From positions 1 through 64,000 of the forward strand of contig NZ_PGGC01000044.1 in NCBI RefSeq assembly GCF_002795305.1: 64,000 nt of DNA, in the 5' to 3' direction. The notes beneath the pieces were generated by a model, which saw nothing but the letters and a program-made list of their open reading frames with translations, was not told the origin of the DNA and made no database searches. A program made the translations under genes and the position numbers. This stretch comes from Aeromonas cavernicola (GTDB lineage: Bacteria > Pseudomonadota > Gammaproteobacteria > Enterobacterales > Aeromonadaceae). Shown here in pieces: positions 1 to 11,159 of this stretch (its first letter is position 1; every line of letters starts with the position of its first letter).

Positions 1-1
1 G

Positions 2-562
2 CAGGGCGAAGTGAGCCTGGCGTTGGCGATTCCGGGCCGCCACAACGTGGCCAACGCACTGGCTGCTGCCGCGGGCTGTCTGGCCCTCGGTGCATCCCTC
101 GCCTGTGTCAAGGCGGGACTGGAGCAGATGGCTCCGGTCAAGGGGCGCTTCTGCGTGCAGCGCTGGGGCGGACTGACCTTGGTGGACGATACCTATAACG
201 CCAGCGTGGAGTCCGTGTTGGCGGGCATTGATGCCTTGACTGCCATGGGCGGTTTTAAGGTGCTGGTGTTTGGTGATATGCGGGAACTGGGTGATGAGTC
301 TGCCGAGCAACACGCCCGGGTTGGCCGTCATGCCCGCGAGCGCGGTCTGGATGCCGTGCTGACAGTGGGGGAACAGAGTCGCCACACCGCAGATGCCGCG
401 GCGGGCCGACATTTCGATAACAAGGCGTCGTTGTTTGAAGTGCTTGCTCACATGATTGATACGCATCAGGAAATTTCGATTTTGGTTAAAGGGTCCCGTG
501 GCTCTCGCATGGAAGATATTGTCAACATGGTCAACGACCATCAGGAGTCTGCCCCATGTTAG
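2..562 (+). CDS. murF: UDP-N-acetylmuramoyl-tripeptide--D-alanyl-D-alanine ligase, C-terminal part
   Basis: This is the 3' end of murF; the frame is open to the window edge, so the start lies outside. MurF is the cytoplasmic ligase that adds D-Ala-D-Ala to UDP-MurNAc-tripeptide. The visible 187 residues begin in the central domain ([16 protein letters not shown], the conserved His-Asn region) and continue through the C-terminal Rossmann domain ([35 protein letters not shown]), all typical of MurF. The stop codon overlaps the mraY start by a few bases (CCATGTTAG), as expected in a tightly coupled dcw cluster. Identification is secure from motifs and neighbours. Confidence 0.96.
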   Translation, partial: QGEVSLALAIPGRHNVANALAAAAGCLALGASLACVKAGLEQMAPVKGRFCVQRWGGLTLVDDTYNASVESVLAGIDALTAMGGFKVLVFGDMRELGDESAEQHARVGRHARERGLDAVLTVGEQSRHTADAAAGRHFDNKASLFEVLAHMIDTHQEISILVKGSRGSRMEDIVNMVNDHQESAPC

Positions 563-1638
563 TCTGGTTGGCTGAGCTGCTTACCCCGCACTTTACCTTT
601 TTCAACGTCTTCTCTTACCTGACGTTTCGCGCCATTTTGTCGATCATCACTGGACTGGGGGTTGCCCTCTGGATGGGGCCGCACTTAATCCGCCGACTGC
701 AGATCCTGAAATTCGGTCAGGTGATCCGCAACGACGGCCCCGAGTCCCACCTCAGCAAGCGGGGCACCCCGACCATGGGTGGCCTGATGATCATTGCTGC
801 GATCTTCACGTCTGTGCTGCTCTGGTGCCGCCTCGACAACCCCTATGTCTGGCTGGTGCTGTTTGTGCTCGGCGCCTATGGCGCCATCGGCTTTGCCGAC
901 GACTACCTCAAGGTGGTGCGTAAGAATACTGATGGCCTGATTGCGCGCTGGAAGTACTTCTGGCAATCCGCCGTGGCATTGGGAGTGGCACTGTTTCTTT
1001 ATGCCACCGCGACTCATGACGGCCAGACCCAGCTGGTAGTGCCCTTCCTCAAAGATGTGATGCCCCAGCTCGGCCTGATGTTCATCCTACTGACTTATTT
1101 CGTCATCGTCGGCACCTCAAATGCGGTCAACTTAACCGATGGTCTGGATGGCTTGGCCATTATGCCGACCGTCATGGTGGCGGGGGGCTTTGCCCTGATC
1201 GCTTGGGCCACTGGTAATGTCAACTTTGCTAGCTACCTGCATATTCCTTATGTGCCTTATACCTCCGAGCTGGTGATCGTCTGTACCGCCATTGTCGGGG
1301 CGGGATTGGGTTTTCTTTGGTTCAATACCTATCCGGCTCAGGTGTTCATGGGGGACGTTGGCTCCTTGGCGCTGGGTGGTGCGCTTGGCACTATCGCTGT
1401 GCTAGTACGTCAGGAGTTCTTGCTGGTGATCATGGGTGGTGTTTTCGTGATGGAGACCTTGTCGGTGATCCTGCAGGTGGGGTCATATAAGCTGCGCGGC
1501 GTGCGAATTTTTCGCATGGCGCCGATCCATCACCACTACGAGAAGAAGGGCTGGCCGGAGCCGCGCGTGATCGTGCGCTTTTGGATCATTACCCTCGTGC
1601 TGGTGTTGTTGGGTCTTGCCACCCTGAAGGTGCGATAA
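556..1638 (+). CDS. mraY: Phospho-N-acetylmuramoyl-pentapeptide transferase
   Basis: MraY makes lipid I by transferring phospho-MurNAc-pentapeptide from UDP to undecaprenyl phosphate at the inner membrane. The protein has 360 residues, the usual length, and about ten hydrophobic segments. Family signatures are visible: GTPTMGGL near residue 70, FADDYLK with the Asp pair near 115, [10 protein letters not shown] near 192, [12 protein letters not shown] near 264 and the His-rich [13 protein letters not shown] near 321. It overlaps the murF stop and ends four bases before murD, so it is co-transcribed and probably translationally coupled. Confidence 0.98.
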   Translation: MLVWLAELLTPHFTFFNVFSYLTFRAILSIITGLGVALWMGPHLIRRLQILKFGQVIRNDGPESHLSKRGTPTMGGLMIIAAIFTSVLLWCRLDNPYVWLVLFVLGAYGAIGFADDYLKVVRKNTDGLIARWKYFWQSAVALGVALFLYATATHDGQTQLVVPFLKDVMPQLGLMFILLTYFVIVGTSNAVNLTDGLDGLAIMPTVMVAGGFALIAWATGNVNFASYLHIPYVPYTSELVIVCTAIVGAGLGFLWFNTYPAQVFMGDVGSLALGGALGTIAVLVRQEFLLVIMGGVFVMETLSVILQVGSYKLRGVRIFRMAPIHHHYEKKGWPEPRVIVRFWIITLVLVLLGLATLKVR

Positions 1639-1642
1639 GACC

Positions 1643-2926
1643 ATGGTCATCATCATCGGATTGGGCAAAACCGGACTATCTTGCGTCGACTATTTCCTCG
1701 GCCGTGGCGTGACGCCATTGGTGATGGATACCCGTGCTAACCCGCCTGGCAAGGAGCAACTACCACCGCAAGTGGAGCTGATCCACGGGCTTGATGAAGT
1801 GCGCCTCAAGCAGGCTCGCCTGATCGTGGCGAGCCCGGGGATTGCGCTGGCGACCCCTGAACTGAAGGCAGCGGCCGAGCGTGGTGTGCAGATCGTCGGG
1901 GATATCGAACTGTTCGTGCGTGAGACTGAAACACCAGTGATCGTCATCACCGGCTCCAATGGCAAGAGCACGGTAACCACCTTGGTGGGGGAGATGATTG
2001 CTGAAGCGGGGCTCAAGGTTGGAGTGGGTGGCAATATTGGTACACCGGCTTTGGAGCTGCTCAAGCAACCGATGGATCTTTGTGTGCTGGAGCTCTCCAG
2101 CTTTCAGCTGGAGACTACCCACAGCCTGCGTGCTGTCGCTTCGGTGGTGTTGAACCTCTCGGAAGATCACATGGACCGCTATCAGGGTATGGCCGACTAT
2201 CGGGCAGCCAAGATGGAGATCCATCAGCACTCTAAACACATTCTGGTTAATCGCGACGATCCTCAGACTCAGCCCGATGTGGGGACGGAGTGGCAGAGTT
2301 TTGGCCTCGATTGCAACGGCTATGGCCGCTGTCTGCTGGATGGACGTTACTGGTTGACGTTGCACGGCGATCCTCTACTCGCGGTAGACGAGATGAAGAT
2401 CGTTGGTGCTCACAATCAAGCTAATGCGTTGGCAGCGATGGCGCTGTGTGATGCGGTCGGCATTCCCCGCGACGCCCAACTGGCGGTGCTGCGGCGGTTC
2501 GAAGGCTTGCCCCATCGCGCCCGCTTCGTGCGTGAGGTGAATGGGGTGCGCTGGATCAACGATTCCAAAGCTACCAATGTGGGTGCGATGTTGGCTGCGG
2601 TTGCTGGGGTGCGGGAGTCGGTCAAAGGGCGGCTACTGCTGCTCGCTGGGGGGCAGGGTAAGGGGCAGGATTTTGGCCCGATTCAGGCGCTGCTGGGCAA
2701 CCAGATCGATCACATGTATTGCTTTGGCCAAGATGCTGAAGTGCTGTTGGCGCTCGGCGAGCAAACCGAGCGAGTCGCCGATCTGGCCGCCGCGGTCGCC
2801 AAGGCCGCGGCTGATGCCAAACCCGGTGACTGGGTGCTGCTGGCCCCCGCTTGTGCCAGCCTTGATCAGTTTCAGTCGTTTGAAGTACGTGGCGATCGTT
2901 TTACTGAGATGGTACGGGCGCTATGA
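1643..2926 (+). CDS. murD: UDP-N-acetylmuramoylalanine--D-glutamate ligase
   Basis: MurD adds D-glutamate to UDP-MurNAc-L-Ala in the cytoplasm. The 427-residue frame has the N-terminal UDP-binding fold ([16 protein letters not shown]), the ATP P-loop GSNGKST near residue 105, the acceptor-site segment [10 protein letters not shown] and the C-terminal WINDSKATN and [12 protein letters not shown] motifs of Mur ligases. It starts a few residues later than E. coli MurD, consistent with the ATG just after mraY. Its last bases overlap the ftsW start (ATGA). Confidence 0.98.
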   Translation: MVIIIGLGKTGLSCVDYFLGRGVTPLVMDTRANPPGKEQLPPQVELIHGLDEVRLKQARLIVASPGIALATPELKAAAERGVQIVGDIELFVRETETPVIVITGSNGKSTVTTLVGEMIAEAGLKVGVGGNIGTPALELLKQPMDLCVLELSSFQLETTHSLRAVASVVLNLSEDHMDRYQGMADYRAAKMEIHQHSKHILVNRDDPQTQPDVGTEWQSFGLDCNGYGRCLLDGRYWLTLHGDPLLAVDEMKIVGAHNQANALAAMALCDAVGIPRDAQLAVLRRFEGLPHRARFVREVNGVRWINDSKATNVGAMLAAVAGVRESVKGRLLLLAGGQGKGQDFGPIQALLGNQIDHMYCFGQDAEVLLALGEQTERVADLAAAVAKAAADAKPGDWVLLAPACASLDQFQSFEVRGDRFTEMVRAL

Positions 2927-4107
2927 GTACCCTGCGCGCAGCAGCAGGTTTTTTTCAGCGCTGGTTATTACCGGCGCGACCGGCTGGTCTCTACGATCGG
3001 CAATTGGTGCTGCTTGCTCTGTCATTAATGGCGGTAGGGGTTGTCATCGTGGCGTCAGCTTCAATTCCTGAGGGAATTGCCTTGGGTGACGATCCATTCA
3101 TGTTCGTGAAGCGGCACGGTATTTTCCTGGTGATGGCACTGGGTATTGCGTGGTTTGTATTGCAGGTACCGATGGCGCGCTGGCAGCAGCATAACGGCCA
3201 TATGCTACTGCTGGCGATCATGATGCTGGTATTGGTGCTGCTGGTGGGGCGTAACGTCAATGGCGCGGTGCGCTGGCTGCCGCTGGGGCCTTTCAATTTA
3301 CAGCCCGCGGAATTTGGCAAGTTGGCGCTGTTTGTCTATTTGGCGGGCTATCTGGTTCGTCGTCAACATGAAGTACGTGAAGCTTGGCTGGGTTTTCTCA
3401 AACCGCTGGCGGTGTTCGGGGTGCTGGCGATTTTACTGCTGATGCAACCTGACCTCGGGTCGACGGTCGTGATGTTCGTCACCTCATTTGGCATGTTGTT
3501 TTTAGCGGGAGCCAAGTTGTGGCAGTTCATGATCCTGATCGGCGGTGGCCTCGGTGGCGTGGCTTTGCTGGTTATTATTGAGCCCTACCGGATGCGACGG
3601 GTGACCTCTTTTATGGACCCTTGGGCTGATCCGTTTGGTAGTGGCTATCAGCTTACTCAGTCGCTGATGGCATTTGGCCGCGGCAGCTGGTTTGGTGAGG
3701 GGCTTGGCAACTCAATTCAGAAAATGGAGTACCTACCGGAGGCGCACACCGACTTCGTGTTTGCAATTTTGGGGGAGGAGTTGGGTTATGTCGGCGTCTT
3801 GGGTGCGCTGTTTCTGATCTTCGCGTTAGCCGTCAAGGCGCTTAAGTTGGGGCATCGCGCTCTGCTGGCAGAGCGGCTCTATGACGGCTACTTAGCCATC
3901 GGCATCGGCATCTGGTTTAGCTTTCAAACTTTCGTCAACGTGGGGGCGGCCAGCGGCATGATGCCGACCAAAGGGCTGACACTCCCCTTAGTCAGTTACG
4001 GTGGCTCTAGTCTCATCATCATGACGGTCGCTGTGAGCATGTTAATTCGAATCGATTTTGAGTTGCGTCAGGCGACAGCCCAGGCGCGGGTGCGGGAGGC
4101 GGCGTGA
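2923..4107 (+). CDS. ftsW: Probable lipid II polymerase FtsW (SEDS family)
   Basis: FtsW is the SEDS-family septal peptidoglycan glycosyltransferase that works with FtsI at the divisome. The 394-residue protein has about ten membrane segments. It shows the SEDS hallmarks: [18 protein letters not shown] in the middle, [10 protein letters not shown], a large periplasmic loop with [21 protein letters not shown] and [17 protein letters not shown], and the C-terminal [10 protein letters not shown]. It overlaps murD by four bases and its last bases overlap the murG start (GTGAGC). Position between murD and murG is canonical. Confidence 0.97.
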   Translation: MSTLRAAAGFFQRWLLPARPAGLYDRQLVLLALSLMAVGVVIVASASIPEGIALGDDPFMFVKRHGIFLVMALGIAWFVLQVPMARWQQHNGHMLLLAIMMLVLVLLVGRNVNGAVRWLPLGPFNLQPAEFGKLALFVYLAGYLVRRQHEVREAWLGFLKPLAVFGVLAILLLMQPDLGSTVVMFVTSFGMLFLAGAKLWQFMILIGGGLGGVALLVIIEPYRMRRVTSFMDPWADPFGSGYQLTQSLMAFGRGSWFGEGLGNSIQKMEYLPEAHTDFVFAILGEELGYVGVLGALFLIFALAVKALKLGHRALLAERLYDGYLAIGIGIWFSFQTFVNVGAASGMMPTKGLTLPLVSYGGSSLIIMTVAVSMLIRIDFELRQATAQARVREAA

Positions 4108-5180
4108 GCAAAACATTGTTAGTCATGGCTGGCGGTACTGGCGGGCATGTATTCCCTGGGCTAGCCGTGGCGGATCAACTAAAGGCGCAGGGGTGGCGTG
4201 TCCACTGGCTCGGTACGGCTGATCGCATGGAAGCCGATCTGGTGCCTGCCCATGGTTATCCAATCTCTTTTATCGATATTCAAGGGGTACGTGGCAACGG
4301 TATCAAACGCTTGTTGGTGGCGCCATATCGCATCATCAAGTCGGTCTTGCAGGCGCGTCGGGTGCTTAAAACGATTAAACCGGACGTGGTGCTCGGCATG
4401 GGTGGCTTTGCCTCCGGTCCTGGCGGCGTGGCCGCTTGGCTATCAGGGATTCCGCTGCTACTGCACGAACAGAATGCGGCTGCGGGTATGACCAATAAGC
4501 TACTAGCCCACTTGGCAAAGCGAGTATTGATGGCATTTCCGGGGGCCTTTGCACCGAGTCGTCGCACGGCCGTGGTCGGTAATCCAGTTCGTCCAGAGGT
4601 GATTAGCTTACCTCAGCCGCAGCTGAGTAATCCCGATACACCACTCAATTTGCTGGTTATTGGCGGTAGTCTTGGGGCTCGTGTGCTTAATGAGCAGCTG
4701 CCCGCTGCCGTTGCCGTCGCTGGTGTGCCGATTGACGTTCGTCACCAGTGCGGCAAAGGTAATCGCGATATTGTCACTGCGGCCTATGCCAAACAGGGGG
4801 TGACGGCAGCGGTGAGCGAGTTTATCAACGACATGGCTGATGCCTATGCTTGGGCCGATGTGGTGGTGTGCCGTGCTGGGGCGTTGACTGTCTCCGAAGT
4901 AGCGGCGGCGGGGGTGGCGGCCATTTTTGTGCCGCTCCCCCATGCCGTGGATGATCATCAGACTCGTAATGCGTTAACTCTGGTGGATGGGGGGGCGGCT
5001 GAATTTTTACCTCAGTCAGAGCTGACGGCTGCTTCGCTCGCGGCTCGTCTGTCCTGGTTGGCTGGGCGTAGAGACATTTTATTGAACATGGCCCTCGCGG
5101 CGCGCCGAGTGGCGATTACTGATGCCGCTGAGCGGGTTGCTGATGAGTGCAAACGGCTCACCTGCGGCCAGAGTAAATAA
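4104..5180 (+). CDS. murG: UDP-GlcNAc--lipid I GlcNAc transferase
   Basis: MurG adds GlcNAc to lipid I on the inner face of the membrane to give lipid II. The 358-residue GT28 glycosyltransferase starts with a GTG four bases inside ftsW. It contains the N-terminal glycine-rich loop [16 protein letters not shown], the acceptor-side [12 protein letters not shown], the second glycine-rich loop [12 protein letters not shown] near residue 187 and the donor-binding [15 protein letters not shown] and [14 protein letters not shown]. Length and motifs are standard. Confidence 0.98.
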   Translation: MSKTLLVMAGGTGGHVFPGLAVADQLKAQGWRVHWLGTADRMEADLVPAHGYPISFIDIQGVRGNGIKRLLVAPYRIIKSVLQARRVLKTIKPDVVLGMGGFASGPGGVAAWLSGIPLLLHEQNAAAGMTNKLLAHLAKRVLMAFPGAFAPSRRTAVVGNPVRPEVISLPQPQLSNPDTPLNLLVIGGSLGARVLNEQLPAAVAVAGVPIDVRHQCGKGNRDIVTAAYAKQGVTAAVSEFINDMADAYAWADVVVCRAGALTVSEVAAAGVAAIFVPLPHAVDDHQTRNALTLVDGGAAEFLPQSELTAASLAARLSWLAGRRDILLNMALAARRVAITDAAERVADECKRLTCGQSK

Positions 5181-5294
5181 CAAGAATCTGGGCGCACAGG
5201 TTGCGTGGTGTTCCCATTCATTATTTGTAGATTGATGCCGCCGAATGCCAAGCCAACTGTGGCCGGTGCCGAGCAGCAGACTAAAGAGATAATT

Positions 5295-6749
5295 ATGACC
5301 AAGGTTGAACTGGCAAAGTTACGCACTGTGATCCCCGAAATGCGCCGCGTGCGTCGCATCCACTTTATCGGTATTGGTGGTGCCGGTATGGGGGGCATTG
5401 CTGAAGTGCTTGCCAATGAGGGGTATCAGGTGACGGGCTCTGATCTAGCCCGTAATGCCGTTACCGAGCGGCTTGAAACATTGGGTGCCCATATCTTTCT
5501 TGGCCACAGTGCAGAGCATGTGAGCGAGGCGAGCGTCGTGGTGGTGTCGACGGCAATCAAGCAGGATAACCCAGAGTTGTTAGCGGCGCGTGAGCTACGG
5601 ATACCCGTGGTCCGTCGTGCTGAGATGCTGGCTGAATTGATGCGTTTTCGCCACGGTATTGCGATTGCGGGTACTCACGGTAAAACGACCACTACGAGTC
5701 TGGTCGCTAGCATCTATGCTGAAGCTGAACGAGACCCTACTTTCGTCATTGGTGGTTTGCTCAACAGTGCGGGCACCAATGCTCGGCTAGGAAGTAGTCG
5801 CTATCTGATTGCAGAGGCGGATGAGAGTGATGCCTCTTTCCTGCATTTGCAGCCTATGGTCTCTATCGTTACCAACGTTGAGGCGGATCATATGGATACC
5901 TACGGCGGTGACTTTTCTAAGCTCAAAGCCACGTTCATCGAGTTTCTGCACAACCTGCCTTTCTATGGGTTGGCGGTCGTTTGCATCGATGATCCTGTGA
6001 TCCGTGGAATGCTGCCCGAGATTGCTCGCCCAACACTCACTTATGGTCTGTCTGATGATGCCGATACTCAAGTGCTTGATTTTGTTCAGAGCACTAACCT
6101 GAGTCGTTTTAGGGTGCGTCGTAAAGATGCAGGTGAATTACAAGTGACCCTAAATTTACCTGGGATTCACAACGCATTAAACGCCGCCGCGGCGATTGCA
6201 GTTGCGACAGAAGATGGCGTTAGTGATGAAGCCATTATCTCTGCATTGGCCAAATTTGAAGGGGTGGGGCGGCGCTTCCAGCAGTATGGCGAATTTGAAA
6301 CCGGTCGCGGTAAGGCGATGTTGGTAGATGATTACGGTCATCATCCAAGTGAGGTGAGGGTGACGATCAGTGCTGCGCGAGCGGGTTGGCCACAACGACG
6401 ACTCGTGATGGTTTTTCAACCTCATCGTTACAGTCGTACTCGAGATCTCTATGAAGACTTTGCTGATGTGCTTTCCAAAGTGGACGTGTTGATCATGCTA
6501 GAAGTGTATGCCGCAGGTGAAGAGCCCATTCCGGGTGCAGATGGCCGAGCACTGTGCCGTTCGATCCGCTCGCGTGGTAATTTGGAGCCGATCTTTGTTG
6601 CGGCGACCGATGATGTGCCTGCGATATTGGCAGATGTGATCGGTGATGGTGACTTAGTGCTCACGCAAGGTGCAGGTAATGTCGGTGGATTGGCTCGTCG
6701 TCTAGCAGAAATGAAGCTGAATACCGATAGCATGAAATCTTGCATTTGA
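5295..6749 (+). CDS. murC: UDP-N-acetylmuramate--L-alanine ligase
   Basis: MurC performs the first amino-acid addition to UDP-MurNAc. The frame is open further upstream, but the start is set at the ATG at 5295. That ATG follows an AAGAGA ribosome-binding sequence and gives a 484-residue protein starting [10 protein letters not shown]. Motifs: [17 protein letters not shown] (UDP-binding), [11 protein letters not shown]-loop near residue 120, TNVEADHMD and the C-terminal [10 protein letters not shown] with the PHRYSRTRD loop. A gap of 114 bp separates it from murG. In E. coli ddlB follows murC; here ftsQ follows directly. Confidence 0.97.
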   Translation: MTKVELAKLRTVIPEMRRVRRIHFIGIGGAGMGGIAEVLANEGYQVTGSDLARNAVTERLETLGAHIFLGHSAEHVSEASVVVVSTAIKQDNPELLAARELRIPVVRRAEMLAELMRFRHGIAIAGTHGKTTTTSLVASIYAEAERDPTFVIGGLLNSAGTNARLGSSRYLIAEADESDASFLHLQPMVSIVTNVEADHMDTYGGDFSKLKATFIEFLHNLPFYGLAVVCIDDPVIRGMLPEIARPTLTYGLSDDADTQVLDFVQSTNLSRFRVRRKDAGELQVTLNLPGIHNALNAAAAIAVATEDGVSDEAIISALAKFEGVGRRFQQYGEFETGRGKAMLVDDYGHHPSEVRVTISAARAGWPQRRLVMVFQPHRYSRTRDLYEDFADVLSKVDVLIMLEVYAAGEEPIPGADGRALCRSIRSRGNLEPIFVAATDDVPAILADVIGDGDLVLTQGAGNVGGLARRLAEMKLNTDSMKSCI

Positions 6750-6765
6750 GGGCTCAACGAGAGTT

Positions 6766-6793
6766 TTGACCGCCAAGCCGCTGCCTATATAAT
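6766..6793 (+). promoter_or_regulatory. Candidate sigma-70 promoter for ftsQAZ
   Basis: In the murC-ftsQ gap, TTGACC at 6766-6771 and a perfect TATAAT at 6788-6793 are separated by 16 bp. This would start a transcript about 45 bp before the ftsQ GTG. Division genes in related bacteria are known to have internal promoters in this stretch; use of this one is inferred. Confidence 0.5.
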
Positions 6794-6847
6794 GGCAAAT
6801 CGGTTCTGCAATAGGCTGGTTTAGGGCGTTACACGGGGATTGAACGG

Positions 6848-7600
6848 GTGGAGGCTAAAACGCAAGGCCGTACCAAAGGTGGCTTTATCGCTGGAGTGAT
6901 ATTTTTCCTGTTGGTGATATGGGGGTGTTACCGGACGGCGTTGGATGTAAAGGATTGGCTAACCGATGCCAGTCGATTGCCCATGAGTGAACTGTTACTG
7001 CAAGGACAGCACCAGTATCTAGAAACCGAAGAACTGAGAATGGCTGTGATGGGAGACGCTGAGCTGCGTAATTTCTTCGAGCTAGATGTGAATGAGTTAC
7101 AAGCACGGTTGAATACTTTGCCTTGGGTTGCCCAAGTATCTGTACGTAAAATGTGGCCAAATAAGATCAAGGTCTATCTCACCGAGCAAGAGGTGGCAGC
7201 ACGTTGGAACGGCAATCGCTTTGTAAATAATAACGGTGAGATCTTTGTTGCACCAGACCGAGTCAAAGCTCCGTTGATGCGGCTGTCGGGGCCCGATGAC
7301 CAAGCCGTCAAAGTATTGGAAGAGAGTCGCCGTTATCAGTCATTACTTGCGGCAAAAGGATATAAAGTGTTGGGGGTGAATTTGACCTCCCGCCACGCTT
7401 GGGAATTAACCTTGGATGGCGATATTAAGCTGTTTGTAGGGCGTTCTGATATTGCGCCACGATTACAGAGATTTATTGATGCCTTTCCAGTGATCGAACC
7501 TCGTGAGCTTGTGGCTTACGTTGACCTACGATATGACACTGGAATGGCGGTTGGCTGGAAGATAAGCAAAGAGACCGTGCATGACCAACACCGCAGATAG
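6848..7600 (+). CDS. ftsQ: Cell division protein FtsQ
   Basis: FtsQ is a bitopic divisome protein that links FtsK to FtsL/FtsB. The 250-residue frame starts with GTG. A short basic cytoplasmic tail is followed by one membrane segment (about residues 12-30, GFIAGVIFFLLVIWGC), a POTRA domain (about 40-120, with LNTLPWVAQVSVRKMWPNKI) and the FtsQ beta domain with ARWNGNRFVNNNGEIF. It overlaps ftsA by 20 bp, indicating coupled translation. Overall sequence is weakly conserved, as usual for FtsQ; position and topology make the call. Confidence 0.93.
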   Translation: MEAKTQGRTKGGFIAGVIFFLLVIWGCYRTALDVKDWLTDASRLPMSELLLQGQHQYLETEELRMAVMGDAELRNFFELDVNELQARLNTLPWVAQVSVRKMWPNKIKVYLTEQEVAARWNGNRFVNNNGEIFVAPDRVKAPLMRLSGPDDQAVKVLEESRRYQSLLAAKGYKVLGVNLTSRHAWELTLDGDIKLFVGRSDIAPRLQRFIDAFPVIEPRELVAYVDLRYDTGMAVGWKISKETVHDQHRR

Positions 7601-8840
7601 AAATTTGATTGTCGGACTAGATATTGGCACAACCAAAGTGGCAGTTCTGGTCGGCGAAGTGCTGCCTGATGGTGAACTGAATATTATTGGCATGGGCAGC
7701 CATACGTCTCGCGGGATGGAGAAGGGGGGCGTCAACGACCTCGATTCCGTGGTCAAGTCACTGCGCCGAGCAGTAGAAGAGGCTGAGATGATGGCCGATT
7801 GCCAGATAAGTTCGGTTTATCTGGGGCTTTCTGGCAAACATATTGATTGCCGTAACGAAACGGGAATGGTGCCTATCTCCGATGAGGAGGTGACCCAAGA
7901 AGATGTGGATAACGTGATCCACACAGCCAAGTCGGTTCGCCTTTCCGATGAACTACGTGTGCTGCATGTATTGCCTCAGGAGTTTGCCATCGATTATCAG
8001 GAAGGGATCAAGAATCCGGTTGGCCTCTCTGGCGTGCGTATGGCCGCTAAAGTACATCTTGTTACCTGCCACAATGACATGGCTCGTAACATTGAAAAGT
8101 GTGTTGAAAAAGTAGGGTTACGGGTAGATCAGCTGATCTTCTCTGCGCTGGCCTCCAGCTATGCAGTCTTAACGGAAGATGAGAAGGAGCTAGGGGTCTG
8201 TGTCGTTGATATTGGCGGTGGCACCATGGATATGTCGCTGTTTACTGGTGGTGCTCTGCGGCACACTAAGGTGATTCCATATGCAGGTAGCACGGTTACT
8301 AGCGATATAGCCTATGCCTTCGGTACTCCTCCACTTGACGCTGAAGCGATCAAGGTTCGTTATGGCTGTGCTCTCGGTCGCTTGGTCAGCAAGGAAGATA
8401 ATATTGATGTACCCAGTGTCGGTGGCCGCCCTGCCCGCAGCCTGCAGCGACAGACACTGGCTGAAGTGATCGAGCCTCGTTATACCGAATTGCTCTCAAT
8501 GGTTAATGATGAGCTTGTGCGAATTCAAGCTGAGTTGAAAGCCCAAGGTGTTAAACATCAGTTGGCGGCAGGAGTAGTATTGACCGGTGGTGCAGCACAA
8601 ATTGAAGGCATAGTTGAATGCGCTGAGCAGGTCTTCCAATGCCAAGTTCGAGTGGGCGAGCCGATGAACATACGTGGATTGAGCGATTACGTACAGGCGC
8701 CGGTGTACTCGACTGCGGTCGGATTACTGCAATACGGACGAACTCATCAAGCCACTAATACGAATAAAGAATATACCGCCAAAGCAAGCGTTGGTGGCCT
8801 AGTTAAACGGGTCAGTAACTGGTTACGTGGCGAGTTCTAA
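7581..8840 (+). CDS. ftsA: Cell division protein FtsA
   Basis: FtsA is the actin-like ATPase that tethers FtsZ to the membrane. The 419-residue protein has the phosphate-1 loop GLDIGTTKVAVLVGE near the N terminus, the 1C (SHS2) insertion after about residue 85, phosphate-2 motif VVDIGGGTMDMS near 210 and VLTGGAAQIEG near 335. A C-terminal amphipathic membrane-targeting helix ends KRVSNWLRGEF. It starts inside the end of ftsQ and is followed by ftsZ after 39 bp. Confidence 0.98.
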   Translation: MTNTADRNLIVGLDIGTTKVAVLVGEVLPDGELNIIGMGSHTSRGMEKGGVNDLDSVVKSLRRAVEEAEMMADCQISSVYLGLSGKHIDCRNETGMVPISDEEVTQEDVDNVIHTAKSVRLSDELRVLHVLPQEFAIDYQEGIKNPVGLSGVRMAAKVHLVTCHNDMARNIEKCVEKVGLRVDQLIFSALASSYAVLTEDEKELGVCVVDIGGGTMDMSLFTGGALRHTKVIPYAGSTVTSDIAYAFGTPPLDAEAIKVRYGCALGRLVSKEDNIDVPSVGGRPARSLQRQTLAEVIEPRYTELLSMVNDELVRIQAELKAQGVKHQLAAGVVLTGGAAQIEGIVECAEQVFQCQVRVGEPMNIRGLSDYVQAPVYSTAVGLLQYGRTHQATNTNKEYTAKASVGGLVKRVSNWLRGEF

Positions 8841-8879
8841 GAATTTTGCTGAAGGCAGCAAATAAAGCGGAGAGACGTT

Positions 8880-10031
8880 ATGTTTGAATTCATGGATAGT
8901 CACACCGACGAAGCCGTCATTAAAGTGATCGGGGTCGGTGGCGGTGGCGGTAATGCTGTCGAGCACATGGTCCGTCAGAATATTGAAGGTGTCGAGTTTA
9001 TTACCGTTAACACCGATGCGCAGGCACTGCGTAATTCCAGCGCCAATACCACTTTGCAAATCGGGGGCGGTATTACTAAAGGATTAGGTGCAGGAGCTAA
9101 TCCAGAGGTGGGTCGCGATGCCGCAATGGAAGACAGAGAGGCACTGCGTGAACTGTTGACGGGTGCTGATATGGTATTTATTGCCGCTGGTATGGGCGGT
9201 GGCACTGGTACTGGTGCTGCTCCGATCGTAGCCGAAGTCGCTCGCGAAATGGGCATTCTGACCGTTGCTGTTGTGACTAAGCCGTTCTCTTTCGAAGGGA
9301 AGAAGCGGATGGGCTTCGCTGCGCACGGTATTGATGAGCTTTCCAAAAACGTCGACTCCCTGATTACGATTCCTAACGATAAGTTACTGAAGGTACTGGG
9401 TCGCGGCATCTCACTGCTGGACGCTTTCAAGGCGGCCAACGATGTACTGCTTGGCGCGGTACAGGGCATTGCCGAGCTGATCACCCGTCCGGGCTTGATC
9501 AACGTTGACTTCGCGGACGTGCGTACCGTGATGCGTGAAATGGGAACTGCCATGATGGGGACTGGTTCCGCCTCTGGTGATGATCGCGCGGAAGAAGCCG
9601 CGGAAAAGGCCATCTCTAGCCCGCTGTTGGAGGATGTCGATCTCGCCGGTGCCCGTGGCATTCTGGTCAACATCACCGCCGGTATGGATATGACCATTGA
9701 AGAGTTCGAGACCGTCGGTAATGCGGTCAAGGCCTTTGCTTCCGAAAACGCCACCGTGGTGGTGGGAACCGTCATCGATCCGGAAATGCACGATGAACTG
9801 CGTGTGACCGTAGTAGCGACAGGGATCGGTGCTGAGCGTAAACCAGACATCACCTTGGTTAAGAACAGCCAAGTGCAAGAGCGTCCAGTGCGCCAGCCTT
9901 TAGTCAGTGACATGATGCAAAACAGAGTGATTGACGAAGCGCCAGCGAAAGTGGTTAATGCTGAGCCGCAAGCGCGTCGTGAGCCTGATTATTTAGACAT
10001 ACCAGCATTTCTGCGCAAGCAAGCAGACTAA
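8880..10031 (+). CDS. ftsZ: Cell division protein FtsZ
   Basis: FtsZ is the tubulin-like GTPase that forms the division ring. The 383-residue protein has the GTP-binding [12 protein letters not shown] segment, the tubulin signature [10 protein letters not shown] near residue 107, the T7-loop region [13 protein letters not shown] and a variable linker. It ends with the conserved C-terminal peptide [14 protein letters not shown], which binds FtsA and ZipA. A good ribosome-binding site (GCGGAGAG) precedes the ATG. Confidence 0.99.
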   Translation: MFEFMDSHTDEAVIKVIGVGGGGGNAVEHMVRQNIEGVEFITVNTDAQALRNSSANTTLQIGGGITKGLGAGANPEVGRDAAMEDREALRELLTGADMVFIAAGMGGGTGTGAAPIVAEVAREMGILTVAVVTKPFSFEGKKRMGFAAHGIDELSKNVDSLITIPNDKLLKVLGRGISLLDAFKAANDVLLGAVQGIAELITRPGLINVDFADVRTVMREMGTAMMGTGSASGDDRAEEAAEKAISSPLLEDVDLAGARGILVNITAGMDMTIEEFETVGNAVKAFASENATVVVGTVIDPEMHDELRVTVVATGIGAERKPDITLVKNSQVQERPVRQPLVSDMMQNRVIDEAPAKVVNAEPQARREPDYLDIPAFLRKQAD

Positions 10032-10134
10032 GCCTATAGTGGCCTGAGTTTGTCTGTTGTTTAAGGAATATGCTAGGATAGCCTGCCAGCGACCATTATG
10101 GTCTGGATTTTAAGTTGTTAATGCGGGTACACCC

Positions 10135-11058
10135 ATGATTAGACAAAGAACCTTGAAAACGAGTGTCCAGGCGACCGGTGTCGGCCTGCATTCCGGCCGA
10201 AAAGTGACAATGACTTTTCGGCCTGCACCTGTCAACACAGGGATCGTTTACTTGCGTACCGACCTGAATCCTGTGGTGGCGCTGCCGGCAAACGCAGAGC
10301 AAGTACGCGACACACTGCTCTGTACCGCATTGGTTAACGAGGCCGGTGTTCGTGTCTCCACCATTGAGCATCTCTCTGCTGCATTAGCTGGTATGGGGAT
10401 CGATAACTTGTACGTGGAAGTTGACGCGCCCGAGATCCCAGTAATGGACGGTAGTGCACATCCTTTTATTTACTTATTGCAAGAAGTCGGTGTTCGCGAA
10501 CAAAACGCGCCCAAGCAGTTTGTGCGGATCAAAAAGAGCATTAGGGTTGAAGATGGTGATAAGTGGGCTGAGTTTCATCCCTATCGCAATGGTTTTAAGA
10601 TGGATCTTGAAATCGATTTTCAACACCCAGTATTCGAAGGCCGTAACCAGCGCTGTGTGCTGGATTTTTCCGGCGCTTCGTTCGTAAAAGAGATTAGTCG
10701 CGCTCGCACCTTTGGATTTATGCGTGATATCGAGTACCTGCGTTCCCAAAACCTAGCGCTAGGCGGAAGCCTAGAAAATGCGGTGGTACTAGATGACTAT
10801 CGGGTTCTGAATGAAGATGGCCTGCGTTACGAAGATGAGTTCGTCAAACATAAAATGTTAGATGCGATTGGCGATCTCTATATGTGTAACCGCAGCATTA
10901 TCGGTGAATTCCGCGCCTACAAGACTGGTCATGCTCTCAACAATAAGCTATTGCGCGCTCTATTGGCTGAGCAAGAGTCTTGGGAACTAGTGACCTTTGA
11001 AGGTGAGGGCGACAAAGCGCCTATCGCTTACTACGATAATGGTTTGGTTTTGGCTTGA
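10135..11058 (+). CDS. lpxC: UDP-3-O-acyl-N-acetylglucosamine deacetylase
   Basis: LpxC is the zinc hydrolase that commits UDP-GlcNAc to lipid A synthesis. The 307-residue protein has the N-terminal [11 protein letters not shown], the zinc-ligand segment [14 protein letters not shown], the catalytic [15 protein letters not shown] near residue 237 with the second zinc His and Asp, and the C-terminal [17 protein letters not shown]. It follows ftsZ by about 100 bp, the normal place, and ends before a hairpin terminator. Confidence 0.98.
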   Translation: MIRQRTLKTSVQATGVGLHSGRKVTMTFRPAPVNTGIVYLRTDLNPVVALPANAEQVRDTLLCTALVNEAGVRVSTIEHLSAALAGMGIDNLYVEVDAPEIPVMDGSAHPFIYLLQEVGVREQNAPKQFVRIKKSIRVEDGDKWAEFHPYRNGFKMDLEIDFQHPVFEGRNQRCVLDFSGASFVKEISRARTFGFMRDIEYLRSQNLALGGSLENAVVLDDYRVLNEDGLRYEDEFVKHKMLDAIGDLYMCNRSIIGEFRAYKTGHALNNKLLRALLAEQESWELVTFEGEGDKAPIAYYDNGLVLA

Positions 11059-11080
11059 TTTAAGATAGTGATACAAGGGA

Positions 11081-11118
11081 GCATCGGTTCCTCTCCGCAC
11101 CGATGTTCCTTTATTTTT
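11081..11118 (+). terminator. Probable intrinsic terminator after lpxC
   Basis: An 8-bp arm GCATCGGT (11081-11088) pairs with ACCGATGT (11099-11106; one G-U pair), followed by a T-rich run (TCCTTTATTTTT). It lies 22 bp after the lpxC stop, so it probably ends the dcw/lpxC transcripts. Confidence 0.65.
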
Positions 11119-11159
11119 ACTCCATCCTGTGACACCGACAATCTCCCGGTTTTATTTTT

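Noticed and set aside
6750-6847. Expected ddl gene between murC and ftsQ
   Set aside because: Only 98 bp are present. As I recall, absence of ddl here is normal for Vibrio, Shewanella and Aeromonas, so it is not a deletion peculiar to this genome.
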